This document shows positions 29,121 through 36,949 of a stretch of DNA of 54,389 nucleotides, one piece after another. Made by a program: the position numbers and the translations under genes. The DNA lies in assembly GCA_900314445.1 (NCBI GenBank), contig OMVA01000101.1, forward strand, positions 1-54,389. The letters run 5' to 3'. Position 1 is the first letter of the stretch, and each line of letters starts with the position of its first letter. The notes below the pieces were generated by a model that worked only from the letters and a program-made list of their open reading frames with translations, was not told where the DNA came from and searched no databases. This DNA comes from an uncultured Lachnospiraceae bacterium (GTDB lineage: Bacteria > Bacillota > Clostridia > Lachnospirales > Lachnospiraceae).

Positions 29121-30140
29121 CTAACATATCCTTGGTAAGCCCTCTCCCTGCAGCACGTCTAAATATCTCTGTCCTCCTATCTCTGTTCTCATAATCAGGG
29201 AGCCGGCCTCTGCTATGCGATCTTCTGCCTCAGCAACCTCGCCAATAATACAAGCATTCTCTCCATACTTTGCAGAACGAATAATTTCCACTGCCTGTTC
29301 AGCAACTTCCTTTGGAACAATGGCAATCATTTTCCCTTCATTACCCATATACATAGGATCCAGTCCCAGGAGACCTGCGAAGTCACGCACCTTGGCACTA
29401 ACCGGAATACTCTCTTCATCCAGATAAAACACATTTGCCGATGCCACAGCAAGTTCCTTCAGTACCGTTGCCAGGCCACCACGCGTTACGTCACGCAGAG
29501 TTCGGATTTCAATGCCCGACTCCAGAAGTTTACCCACCATATCCACCAGTGGTGCATTATCACTTTCCACGTCTGTTTCAATATTCATCCTTTCAGAAAG
29601 AATAGCTGCATGATGATCTCCCATATTTCCCGATGCGATAATCACATCCCCAGGGCGCGCGTTGGCCGCCTTGATATCCACATCCTCCGGCACGAAACCT
29701 ACGCCAGCAGTATTAATGTAGAGACCGCCATTGCCATTAATAACTTTTGTGTCACCAGCAACAATAATCACCCCAGCTTCTCTGGCCGTTTCCGCCATGG
29801 AATGCACAACCCTTTCTAATGTAGAAATTGCAAGACCTTCCTCCAGAATAAAGCCGCAAGTAATGTACTTAGGCTTTGCCCCGCGCATCAAAAGATCATT
29901 TACCGTACCACAAATGCAAAGTCTTCCGATATCACCACCCCGGAAGATCACAGGAGTGACCACGAAGCTATCTGTTGTCATGGCGATTTTTCCCGCTCCA
30001 GGAACAACAGCGCTGTCCTCCATCTGGTTCAGCGTATCATTACTGAACTCCTTAGCAAAAATAGATGCAATCAGGTCATCCGTTGCCTGACCGCCACTTC
30101 CATGTACCATGGTAATTACTTTCTCATTTGCTGTACTCAT
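29121..30140 (-). CDS. hypE: Hydrogenase maturation protein HypE
   Basis: Carbamoyl-dehydratase of [NiFe] cofactor assembly, 339 residues. With HypF it makes the thiocyanate on its C-terminal Cys that supplies CN ligands. The chain ends in LPRIC, the conserved PR-I-C tail with the acceptor Cys last. MVHGSGGQATDDLI and the AIRS-like ATP-binding segments are present. The ATG at 30140 follows GGGAGAGGAA; longer in-frame forms would run into the repeat array. HypF is not in the window. Confidence 0.96.
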   Translation of the reverse strand: MSTANEKVITMVHGSGGQATDDLIASIFAKEFSNDTLNQMEDSAVVPGAGKIAMTTDSFVVTPVIFRGGDIGRLCICGTVNDLLMRGAKPKYITCGFILEEGLAISTLERVVHSMAETAREAGVIIVAGDTKVINGNGGLYINTAGVGFVPEDVDIKAANARPGDVIIASGNMGDHHAAILSERMNIETDVESDNAPLVDMVGKLLESGIEIRTLRDVTRGGLATVLKELAVASANVFYLDEESIPVSAKVRDFAGLLGLDPMYMGNEGKMIAIVPKEVAEQAVEIIRSAKYGENACIIGEVAEAEDRIAEAGSLIMRTEIGGQRYLDVLQGEGLPRIC

Positions 30141-30160
30141 TTCCTCTCCCTCGATTCTCT

Positions 30161-30326
30161 TTGCAAATGGACTTTTCATCCACTCACTTAATTTGCAAAT
30201 GAACTTGTCGTCCACTCACTTAATTTGCAAATGAACTTGTCGTCCATTCCCTTTATTTCGCAAATGGGCTTGTCACCCACTCACTTATTTTGCAAATGAA
30301 CTTGTTCAACGCGCAGTTCATTTGCC
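30161..30326. repeat. Five-copy tandem array of the GCAAATG element before hypE
   Basis: GCAAATG cores start at 30163, 30195, 30227, 30260 and 30292, giving a period of 32-33 bases. Each unit reads roughly GCAAATGAACTTGTC followed by a CACTCACTTA spacer and a T-rich end. An inverted copy of the TGCGC variant closes the array at 30311-30326, so the last pair forms a hairpin with arms of at least 10 bp. The array fills the lysozyme-hypE gap. Confidence 0.85.
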
Positions 30327-30332
30327 ACTAGT

Positions 30333-31622
30333 TTATTTATAATCTCCATACATGACATTGAAATCTGTAAGCTCAGAAATGCCATCGATATGACCATAGC
30401 CCTGCTGCCAGATCCAGTACCTGCCTGTGTAGTCGGTTTGCTCCGTGTAGTGAGCCAGCCAGACCGTGGTGTCCTTGCTGTTGTAAGGAGCCAGTTCATT
30501 CAGGGCCCCATCACGCCAGTGGTTGTCATCATTCATCCAGACATTGGTCAGGAAATTCTTACTACTATAAAGCATGGCATCATAGCCGCGCTTGGCACAC
30601 TCATCTGCGAAGGCTGCGTAGAGGTCATTCATATCCTGCAGGCTCATGTGATAATCCTCAATGGCAGAGAAATTTTCCCAGTCATAGGCCACAGGCAGAT
30701 CCAACTTGTAATCCCCAAGCTGGTCCAGAAGCCAGCTGATGTGCTGGCGAAGCATGTCTTCATCATAATCTGTGGTGTAAAAATAAATACCTACTTTCAG
30801 GCCTGCAGCTGTAGCTCTCTGCAGATTCTGCTTGAAGCACTTGTCCAGTTCCAGGATGCCGCCCTCATAGTGAGCAATTCGCATAATAACGAATTCACAT
30901 CCTGCTGCCTTTACTTTTTCAAAATTAATATCGCCCTGCCAAACTGACACGTCGATTCCATAATGAAGATTCTCTCCCGGATACTTGGCTATAAATTCCT
31001 GGAAGGTTGGATCTGGTAGAACTCCTTCATCCTTAGGAAGGTTGGACAGCACCTGCACATTCATCTTGCCTTCTGTCACATTGCCAGAGGCATCCGTTAC
31101 CGTAAAGGTAATCGGATAGGTGCCAAGAGTAGATGTATCAACCTGACCAGTCACTTCCAACACTGGCCTTTCATCCTGGTTATCCGCATAACCCAGAAAC
31201 TTATGAATATCAAATTCACTCCACTGTTTCACCTTTGGCTCTGCATTACAAATCAGAAGCTGTGGTGCCACCGTATCCTTAACCTGAATATCTTCCTTAT
31301 TTACAAAAGCCTGCTGGCCAGCGTTCTCACTATCCTGGTCAGCTTTTGACGCATCTCCAAGGCTTGCCATATTTTCTGTAGAGGCGTCCAGAATTGTCGC
31401 CTCACTTGCATCCCCCTGGCTTGCAAGGTCTTTATCAGCATCTGTTTCGGTTGCATCCATCAAAGTCGAAGTAATTCCTTTGCTTTCATTTTCCTCTGCC
31501 GCTTTTTGCCTGCTCTTTTCTGCCTTTGCCAGATAACTGTTCCATACAATCAGCACAGTAGCCGTAAGCAGGATGATTGCAATAATTGCAGCGATCAAAA
31601 TATTCCGATTTCTTTTTGTCAT
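30333..31622 (-). CDS. Membrane-anchored GH25 lysozyme with Ig-like domain
   Basis: Cell-wall hydrolase (N-acetylmuramidase family GH25) of 429 residues. A signal-anchor helix spans about 8-28, followed by a low-complexity Asp/Ala/Ser/Thr linker (about 45-105). A bacterial Ig-like domain of DUF5011 type (about 115-195, YPITFTVTDASGNV) precedes the GH25 barrel from 221. Catalytic signatures are YGIDVSVWQG (Asp224), YDWENF (Asp314, Glu316) and WIWQQ near the end. It sits between hypD and hypE, an odd place for a wall enzyme. Confidence 0.9.
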   Translation of the reverse strand: MTKRNRNILIAAIIAIILLTATVLIVWNSYLAKAEKSRQKAAEENESKGITSTLMDATETDADKDLASQGDASEATILDASTENMASLGDASKADQDSENAGQQAFVNKEDIQVKDTVAPQLLICNAEPKVKQWSEFDIHKFLGYADNQDERPVLEVTGQVDTSTLGTYPITFTVTDASGNVTEGKMNVQVLSNLPKDEGVLPDPTFQEFIAKYPGENLHYGIDVSVWQGDINFEKVKAAGCEFVIMRIAHYEGGILELDKCFKQNLQRATAAGLKVGIYFYTTDYDEDMLRQHISWLLDQLGDYKLDLPVAYDWENFSAIEDYHMSLQDMNDLYAAFADECAKRGYDAMLYSSKNFLTNVWMNDDNHWRDGALNELAPYNSKDTTVWLAHYTEQTDYTGRYWIWQQGYGHIDGISELTDFNVMYGDYK

Positions 31623-31654
31623 AACCCATCCCGTATTAAAACTTTTCTAATTAC

Positions 31655-31669
31655 GCACATCCCATTTGC
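31655..31669. repeat. GCAAATG dyad element
   Basis: Reverse complement GCAAATGGGATGTGC, located a few bases after the hypD stop codon, in the hypD-lysozyme gap. Confidence 0.55.
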
Positions 31670-31676
31670 ATGGGGA

Positions 31677-32717
31677 TTAATCCTTACGATTGCTTGTCAG
31701 ATAGGAGAAACAAGAGCCCTCTGTGGAAACCATGCAGGCGCCCTGTGGAGTTTCCGGTGTGCACACCTTGCCAAAAAGTGGACACTGGTAAGGGCGAATT
31801 TTGCCAACCAGCACATCGGCACAATTGCAGGCCTTGTTCTGCTTAATATCCTCATCCAGTCCCTTACTTCCTGCGTCGTACTTTGCGTACTCAGCCTTCA
31901 GAACCTTTCCGGAGCCCTCAATCCTGCCCATGCCGCGCCATACTGCAGGCGCCTTTTCAAAATACTTATCAATCAGGGCCAGGGCATTTTCATTTCCATT
32001 TTCCGAAACTACGGATGGATAAAAATTCATGACCACTCCTCTTCCACGTGCTTTCACAATGCCATAAAGAGCAGTCAGCATTTCCTTACCAGCAAATCCC
32101 GACACGCCAAATGGAATCTGGTATTTCTCCGCAATTGGCTTATAGATTTTGGAACCTGTCACCACAGAAACATGACCAGGTGCAATAAAAGCATTGACCC
32201 CTGAGTCGCTGTCGCAGACATAGTCAATCACTTCCGGCATGGTCTTAATTGCAGTAAGCAGCTGAACATTTTCAATCTTCTCCTGAATCAGGGTCTCCAT
32301 AAGAAGCGCATATACAGGAGTGGTGGTTTCAAATCCCACTGCAGCAAATATGTAATTTGTATCAGGATTTTCCTTAGCAAGACTAATCACATCCATAGGA
32401 GAATAGACCATTTCCACACGGGCGCCTTCACCAGATGCAATACTAAGATTTTTCGTTGATCCCGGCACACGAATCAGATCTCCAAAAGTTGCAATGCAGT
32501 TCTTTGGATTTTCCGCCAGTTCCAGAAGCTTATCCACATAAGCAGATGGCGTCACGCACACCGGACAACCCGGACCTGAGATCAGATGAATCTTTGGAGA
32601 CAGCATTCTTGGAATACCATTCTTTGCAATGGCTGCTGTATGGCTTCCACAAACCTCCATAATATTTATTTCAGGACCATCGTAGTTTTTTAAATAATCG
32701 ATAATTTCTTTATTCAT
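31677..32717 (-). CDS. hypD: Hydrogenase maturation protein HypD
   Basis: Iron-sulphur scaffold where Fe(CN)2CO is assembled together with HypC, 346 residues. MEVCGSHT holds Cys23, and LISGPGCPVCVTP holds Cys51 and Cys54. The C-terminal cluster ligands appear as CNCADVLVGKIRPYQC and CTPETPQGAC. Its ATG overlaps the hypC stop codon in a TAATG arrangement, so the two are translationally coupled. Confidence 0.96.
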   Translation of the reverse strand: MNKEIIDYLKNYDGPEINIMEVCGSHTAAIAKNGIPRMLSPKIHLISGPGCPVCVTPSAYVDKLLELAENPKNCIATFGDLIRVPGSTKNLSIASGEGARVEMVYSPMDVISLAKENPDTNYIFAAVGFETTTPVYALLMETLIQEKIENVQLLTAIKTMPEVIDYVCDSDSGVNAFIAPGHVSVVTGSKIYKPIAEKYQIPFGVSGFAGKEMLTALYGIVKARGRGVVMNFYPSVVSENGNENALALIDKYFEKAPAVWRGMGRIEGSGKVLKAEYAKYDAGSKGLDEDIKQNKACNCADVLVGKIRPYQCPLFGKVCTPETPQGACMVSTEGSCFSYLTSNRKD

Positions 32718-32932
32718 TAGAATGCACCCACGTCCTTCATGAGTTCTTCCAGTTCCTTGGCATCGCCGTCAGAAACCTTCTGTAAAATCATGCCCGCATG
32801 AACCAGTACACGGTCACCAGGTACAACCTTGATAAGTGACGCTCCACGTGCAGTCACAATATTTCCGCTGAAATCAACAGTTGCAAGATCCCCCTTAATT
32901 TCTGTAACAAAACCTGTTAATGCTACACACAT
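32717..32932 (-). CDS. hypC: Hydrogenase maturation chaperone HypC
   Basis: Small chaperone of 71 residues carrying the Fe(CN)2CO unit to the hydrogenase large subunit. It begins MCVALTG with the essential Cys2, then GDRVLVHAGMILQKVS, the family's second block. GAGGGG lies 8 bases upstream. First gene of hypC-hypD. Confidence 0.95.
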   Translation of the reverse strand: MCVALTGFVTEIKGDLATVDFSGNIVTARGASLIKVVPGDRVLVHAGMILQKVSDGDAKELEELMKDVGAF

Positions 32933-32963
32933 TTTTTCTACCCCTCAAAATGTCTTTATATTT

Positions 32964-32978
32964 GCAAATGAACTTGGC
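32964..32978. repeat. GCAAATG dyad element before hypC
   Basis: GCAAATGAACTTGGC, 32-46 bases before the hypC start; a longer GGCTTAGCC follows. Confidence 0.6.
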
Positions 32979-33051
32979 TTAGCCACGCCTAAATTAATGT
33001 CTCCAACACCAATTTTCATGCAGTGGCTAATTTCTGCAAATACACTCCCAT

Positions 33052-33060
33052 ATTATACCA
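33052..33060 (-). promoter_or_regulatory. hypCD promoter, extended -10 type
   Basis: TGGTATAAT on the minus strand, with TAGTGA as a weak -35 box 17 bases upstream (33080-33075). Predicted leader about 110 bases. Confidence 0.5.
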
Positions 33061-33185
33061 AACTACCCGCTTATTCACTATGGATTCTTGGAAGTTTTCT
33101 TTGCTGATCTGGAGTTTTTCCGCGCACTTTTGCCAGTTACAGTTTTCTCTTGGAAATTTAGGTTTCAACTGTTCTTCCATGAATG

Positions 33186-33217
33186 CAAGAAAAAAGAGCC
33201 CGATTTACATCAGGCTC
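33186..33217 (-). terminator. Terminator of the SGNH hydrolase gene
   Basis: GAGCCTGA/TCGGGCTC stem (one G·U), 6-base loop, then TTTTTTC on the minus strand, about 45 bases after the stop codon. Confidence 0.88.
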
Positions 33218-33259
33218 TCATCAAAAAGTATAAAAATGCGAGTTCATTCATCACAGATT

Positions 33260-33943
33260 TTATCCAACCAGTCTCATCTTAACCTTCTGATCAAATAAGC
33301 CAGAAGTATGCAACGTTTCTGAGATTGCCTCAGCAAGATCAGCATGTCCCTTTACTGTCATATGTTCCTGATCCTCGAGTGATGGCTCAGCAACATCCGA
33401 CGCAGCCAGGAAATCGCAACCATACTTGGCCGCAATTTTCTGATAAACACGTTTCAAATTCTTGGAAACCTCCACAGAATTCTGATTGAACTCTGGGTCA
33501 AACTCTTCCTTCCAAACCTCCTCTCCAAGATGAATTGGAGACATCAGTAAAATCTTTGCATCCGGTGTAACCTGCTTGATCTGGCAAATGAGTTTTTCGA
33601 TTCCTTTACCAATCAGTTCAGCAGAAGCACCATATACAGTTTTACAGTCATTTGTGCCAAGCATGAGAACTACGTTGTCCAGAGGCGCATGCGTTTCCAG
33701 GAGGGTCGGAAGTAATGCACTTCCATTGCGTCCCTGTCTCAGGGGGTCTTCAAAAATACTTGTGCGACCAACAAGGCCTTCTTCAATAATACGAACTTTC
33801 TCTGCTGCCTTACCTGCAAAATACTCATCATCGAATTTTTCCTGCAGCAGACTTGTCCAACGCTGGCTCCAGGCATAACGCTTACCACTTCCAGGAATAT
33901 ATCCGTATGTATTGCTATCACCAAAGCACATGACTGTCTTCAT
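33260..33943 (-). CDS. SGNH/GDSL-family hydrolase
   Basis: Cytoplasmic-looking esterase of 227 residues with no signal peptide. Block I is CFGDSNTYGYIPG (nucleophile Ser in GDSN), then LMLGTNDCK (block III Gly/Asn region), with the catalytic Asp/His pair likely in the C-terminal EDQEHMTVKGHADLA. The start at 33943 gives MKTVMCFGDS with AGAGGAAAG upstream; a longer reading lacks a site. Substrate unknown. It lies between ech and hypCD but has its own terminator. Confidence 0.88.
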   Translation of the reverse strand: MKTVMCFGDSNTYGYIPGSGKRYAWSQRWTSLLQEKFDDEYFAGKAAEKVRIIEEGLVGRTSIFEDPLRQGRNGSALLPTLLETHAPLDNVVLMLGTNDCKTVYGASAELIGKGIEKLICQIKQVTPDAKILLMSPIHLGEEVWKEEFDPEFNQNSVEVSKNLKRVYQKIAAKYGCDFLAASDVAEPSLEDQEHMTVKGHADLAEAISETLHTSGLFDQKVKMRLVG

Positions 33944-33963
33944 AATCTTTCCTCTATCCCTCC

Positions 33964-33976
33964 GGCAAATGAAATG
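33964..33976. repeat. GCAAATG element before the SGNH gene
   Basis: GGCAAATGAAATG, 21-33 bases before the start codon; a half-site lacking a good right arm. Confidence 0.4.
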
Positions 33977-34173
33977 TTTTTCCTGCCAAGAAGTTTTTTC
34001 ATCTTTCATTTCTATCTGTTTGTTTTCTTATATAGGAAAGATATCACAATAATTCTGTTATGAATAATTCTTATATATTTTGACCTGTTATAGTTTCATC
34101 TTATATTTATTCTAATAAATAGGAATATTTGTAATCTTGTAAATAAAATGATACACGATCCTAAAATCTAAAT
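33977..34173. other. AT-rich intergenic stretch
   Basis: Very AT-rich DNA upstream of the SGNH gene. Several TATA-like boxes exist on the minus strand but no pair stands out as the promoter. No gene seen. Confidence 0.4.
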
Positions 34174-34205
34174 AAAAAGGATGTGGAGAATTGATCTCCA
34201 CATCC
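34174..34205 (-). terminator. ech operon terminator
   Basis: A perfect 11-bp stem GGATGTGGAGA/TCTCCACATCC with a 5-base loop, then TTTTTATTT on the minus strand, after echF. Confidence 0.93.
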
Positions 34206-34279
34206 CATATTCCCTTTCGTCAGTCGGCATCCCATTTGTCAGCACGGAATTGCTTCCCTTCAATAACTAGCACAATCGC

Positions 34280-34786
34280 TTATGCTTCTGGCTTTGCTTC
34301 TGCAGGTGCAGTCTTTTCAGCTTCTGCAGCCTTTGCAGCGGCAGCGGCCTTAGCCTTTGCAGCCTCAGCAGCCTTCTGCTTTGCAAGTTCCATAGCCTTA
34401 GCTTTCGCTTCTGCTCTCTGCTTCAAAATTTCTTCTGAAATCTTGAATGTTTCTTCAGCCTTGGATGGTTCTGGAGTCTGATAACCTGGAACCATTTTCA
34501 GGCACTTCTTTGGACACTTCTCAACACAATAACCACACTGGATGCAGTCAAATCTGTTGATTGTCCAGGTACCATTTGGCATAGAAACTGTCAGGGCTCC
34601 TGGAGGACAGCTACGAGAGCAAAGTCCGCAGGAAATACACTGGTCGATATCGATTTCAACATGTCCTCTTGAACGCTCTGGATAAACAGCTGGCTCAAGT
34701 GGGTACGTTGTTGTTACAGGCTTAGAGAACAGATTCTTCATTGATTCTGAAGCGAACTCCAGAAAACTTGTTTTCTTATATGACAT
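34280..34786 (-). CDS. echF: Ech hydrogenase ferredoxin-like subunit EchF
   Basis: Two-[4Fe-4S] subunit that passes electrons from ferredoxin to the small subunit, 168 residues. Motifs are CISCGLCSRSCPPGA and CIQCGYCVEKCPKKC between about residues 45 and 95. Residues from about 108 onward are a tail of Ala, Lys and Glu (AKAKAMELAKQKAAEAAKAK), likely a long helix, which ordinary EchF/NuoI proteins lack. Last gene of the operon; GGGAGGAGAG precedes the ATG. Confidence 0.93.
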   Translation of the reverse strand: MSYKKTSFLEFASESMKNLFSKPVTTTYPLEPAVYPERSRGHVEIDIDQCISCGLCSRSCPPGALTVSMPNGTWTINRFDCIQCGYCVEKCPKKCLKMVPGYQTPEPSKAEETFKISEEILKQRAEAKAKAMELAKQKAAEAAKAKAAAAAKAAEAEKTAPAEAKPEA

Positions 34787-34801
34787 GTTTTCTCTCCTCC
34801 C

Positions 34802-35881
34802 TTAGCGCTCTGTACAGCTGATGCAAGGATCGATTGTTACTGCAAGGATACCAACATCAGCAAGTTCTGTGTTCTTCAGCATTTCGCAAAGACCCATGAG
34901 GTTTGCGAAGGTTGGTGTACGCAGACGGAAACGATCAATATGAGGAGTTCCATTAGCCTTTACATAGTAAACAGCTTCTCCACGAGGCTGCTCCAGACGA
35001 ACGAATGCTTCACCGTTAGGATTGCCCTTAACTGGTACCGCAATGTCGCCAGCAGGAATCTTAGCGCAGGCCTGACGAATCAGGTCAATTGACTGGAAGA
35101 TTTCCTGAATTCTTACATCACATCTTGCATAGCAGTCACCATCTGTTGAGATGCATGGCTCCAGGTCAAGATCCTTGTAAGCTTCATATCCGCGAAGACG
35201 GATATCATTGTTCAGTCCTGATGCTCTTGCAAAAGGTCCTGTACATCCAAGGTCGATCATCTGCTGCTTTGTGAGAATACCTACTCCACAAAGGCGACTC
35301 TTTACTGAATAGTCATTCAGGAATGTTGTAGCGATACGCTTTGTCTCTGCTTCAACTTCCTTTAAATCATCAAGAATCTTTGCCTGCATTTCAGGAGTAA
35401 TATCCTTGATAACGCCGCCCACCTTGTTAACAGAAAAGATAACACGGCCACCTGTTGTCATTTCAATCATATCCAGAACTTTTTCACGAATTCTCCAAGC
35501 CTGATAGAAGAGGTTTTCAAATCCGAATGCATCTGCCATAAGTCCAAGCCAAAGCAGATGGCTGTGGATACGTGACATTTCAAACCAGATTGTACGAAGG
35601 TACTTGGCACGATCTGGAACTTCTACCTTCATAATATCTTCGATTGTTTCAACGTAACCCATACCATGTCCGAAAGAACAGATACCACATGTTCTTTCAA
35701 CGATATAAGTCATCTGATTGAAATCTTTCTTTGTTACAAGGCCTTCCAGTCCACGGTGTACGAAACCGATAGAAGGAATTGCCTCAACGATCTTTTCATC
35801 TTCTACAACCAGATCCAGATGAATTGGTTCTGGAAGAACGGGATGCTGTGGTCCAAATGGAATTACACTTCTCTTACCCAT
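34802..35881 (-). CDS. echE: Ech [NiFe] hydrogenase large subunit EchE
   Basis: Catalytic subunit of the group 4 membrane hydrogenase, 359 residues. Both Ni-binding motifs are intact: RTCGICSFGH (Cys65, Cys68) and DPCISCTER (Cys353, Cys356) at the extreme C-terminus. These four Cys separate it from complex I NuoD. There is no extension after the last motif, so no maturation endopeptidase should be needed, as known for some group 4 enzymes. The ATG overlaps the echD stop (TAATG). Confidence 0.96.
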   Translation of the reverse strand: MGKRSVIPFGPQHPVLPEPIHLDLVVEDEKIVEAIPSIGFVHRGLEGLVTKKDFNQMTYIVERTCGICSFGHGMGYVETIEDIMKVEVPDRAKYLRTIWFEMSRIHSHLLWLGLMADAFGFENLFYQAWRIREKVLDMIEMTTGGRVIFSVNKVGGVIKDITPEMQAKILDDLKEVEAETKRIATTFLNDYSVKSRLCGVGILTKQQMIDLGCTGPFARASGLNNDIRLRGYEAYKDLDLEPCISTDGDCYARCDVRIQEIFQSIDLIRQACAKIPAGDIAVPVKGNPNGEAFVRLEQPRGEAVYYVKANGTPHIDRFRLRTPTFANLMGLCEMLKNTELADVGILAVTIDPCISCTER

Positions 35882-36357
35882 TATTTTCCCTCCTTATCAT
35901 CTGCTGGTTTAGCATCTGCCTTGGCTGCCTGTGCTTTAGCAACTACTGTATTTTCTGGAGTCGCAGCTTCTGCGCCATCAGAAACGCCCATTGGTCCCTG
36001 TGGTCCAAATGGATGAACTGCTGCAATTCTATAGAGTTTATCCTGAAAGTCCAGGCTGATATTTTGAATCTTTACTCCGAAAAGTTCCTTCATCTCATTC
36101 TCGTAAAAAAGAGCATCTGGAACAATTTCCGTTACAGATGGAACTTCTTCGGAAGGATCCACAACCAGGCGAATGTTGGACATCAGATTGGTCTCGTCAT
36201 CTACAAATGAATAGGAAAGTTCGAACTTTTCATTTACGTATGTTGCACAAATCTGGCAGAGACGATTATTCTTTTTCTTAAATTCTGCTACTTTCGCAAG
36301 TAACTCGCCCTTTTCAATTTCAATCAGGACGTTCTCTGGATTTCTTAATTCAATCAT
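35881..36357 (-). CDS. echD: Ech hydrogenase subunit EchD (NuoC-like)
   Basis: Peripheral 30-kDa-type subunit related to NuoC, 158 residues. The core is residues 1-120 (the PDALFYENEMKELFGVKIQNI block is typical). A C-terminal extension of about 30 residues rich in Ala, Lys and Asp follows (AKAQAAKADAKPADDKEGK). The start overlaps the echC stop in an ATGA arrangement. Confidence 0.92.
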   Translation of the reverse strand: MIELRNPENVLIEIEKGELLAKVAEFKKKNNRLCQICATYVNEKFELSYSFVDDETNLMSNIRLVVDPSEEVPSVTEIVPDALFYENEMKELFGVKIQNISLDFQDKLYRIAAVHPFGPQGPMGVSDGAEAATPENTVVAKAQAAKADAKPADDKEGK

Positions 36358-36935
36358 TCTTCTGAACCTCCTGTAGGAATTTCTTTAATCTTACCTGCAT
36401 CTTCAGGTGCCTTTACAGATGGATCAACTTTAATCTGGTTAATACGCGCATCGATTTCAGCCATAACTTCATCCGTTACCTTGCCGTTCTTCTTTGCTTC
36501 CTTAATCAGACGATCTCTTTCATCAGATCTTCTCTGGAAGAGATCAATACCCTTAACGATACCATCAATAATTGCCTGAGGTCTTGCTGCACATCCTGGA
36601 ACATATACATCAACAGGAATTGTTGTATCTACACCTCCAAGGATGTTGTAAGTTTCCTTAAATATACCACCTGTACATGCACAAATACCAACTGCCACAA
36701 CAACCTTTGGATTAGGCATCTGGTCATAGAGCTGTTTTACAACTCCCTGACACTGATGGTTAATTCCACCGGTTACCAGGAAGATATCAGCCTGCAGTGG
36801 GTCACCAGTGTTAATAACACCGAAACGTTCTGCATCATAAATTGGTGTAAGACTTGCAAGTACTTCGATATCACAACCATTACAGCTTGATCCATCATAA
36901 TGGAGAAGCCATGGCGATTTTTTTACGTTACCCAT
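36354..36935 (-). CDS. echC: Ech [NiFe] hydrogenase small subunit EchC
   Basis: Small subunit holding the proximal [4Fe-4S] cluster, 193 residues, NuoB-like. Ligands are SSCNGCDIE (Cys18, Cys21), ICACTGG and VPGCAARPQ. The C-terminal 50 residues are charged and probably flexible. GGAGGACAAAATCTT precedes the ATG. Confidence 0.95.
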   Translation of the reverse strand: MGNVKKSPWLLHYDGSSCNGCDIEVLASLTPIYDAERFGVINTGDPLQADIFLVTGGINHQCQGVVKQLYDQMPNPKVVVAVGICACTGGIFKETYNILGGVDTTIPVDVYVPGCAARPQAIIDGIVKGIDLFQRRSDERDRLIKEAKKNGKVTDEVMAEIDARINQIKVDPSVKAPEDAGKIKEIPTGGSEE

Positions 36936-36949
36936 AAGATTTTGTCCTC

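Noticed and set aside
30161..30326. CRISPR-like array before hypE
   Set aside because: The whole 32-bp unit repeats, including the would-be spacer; there are no unique spacers, and no cas genes are present.
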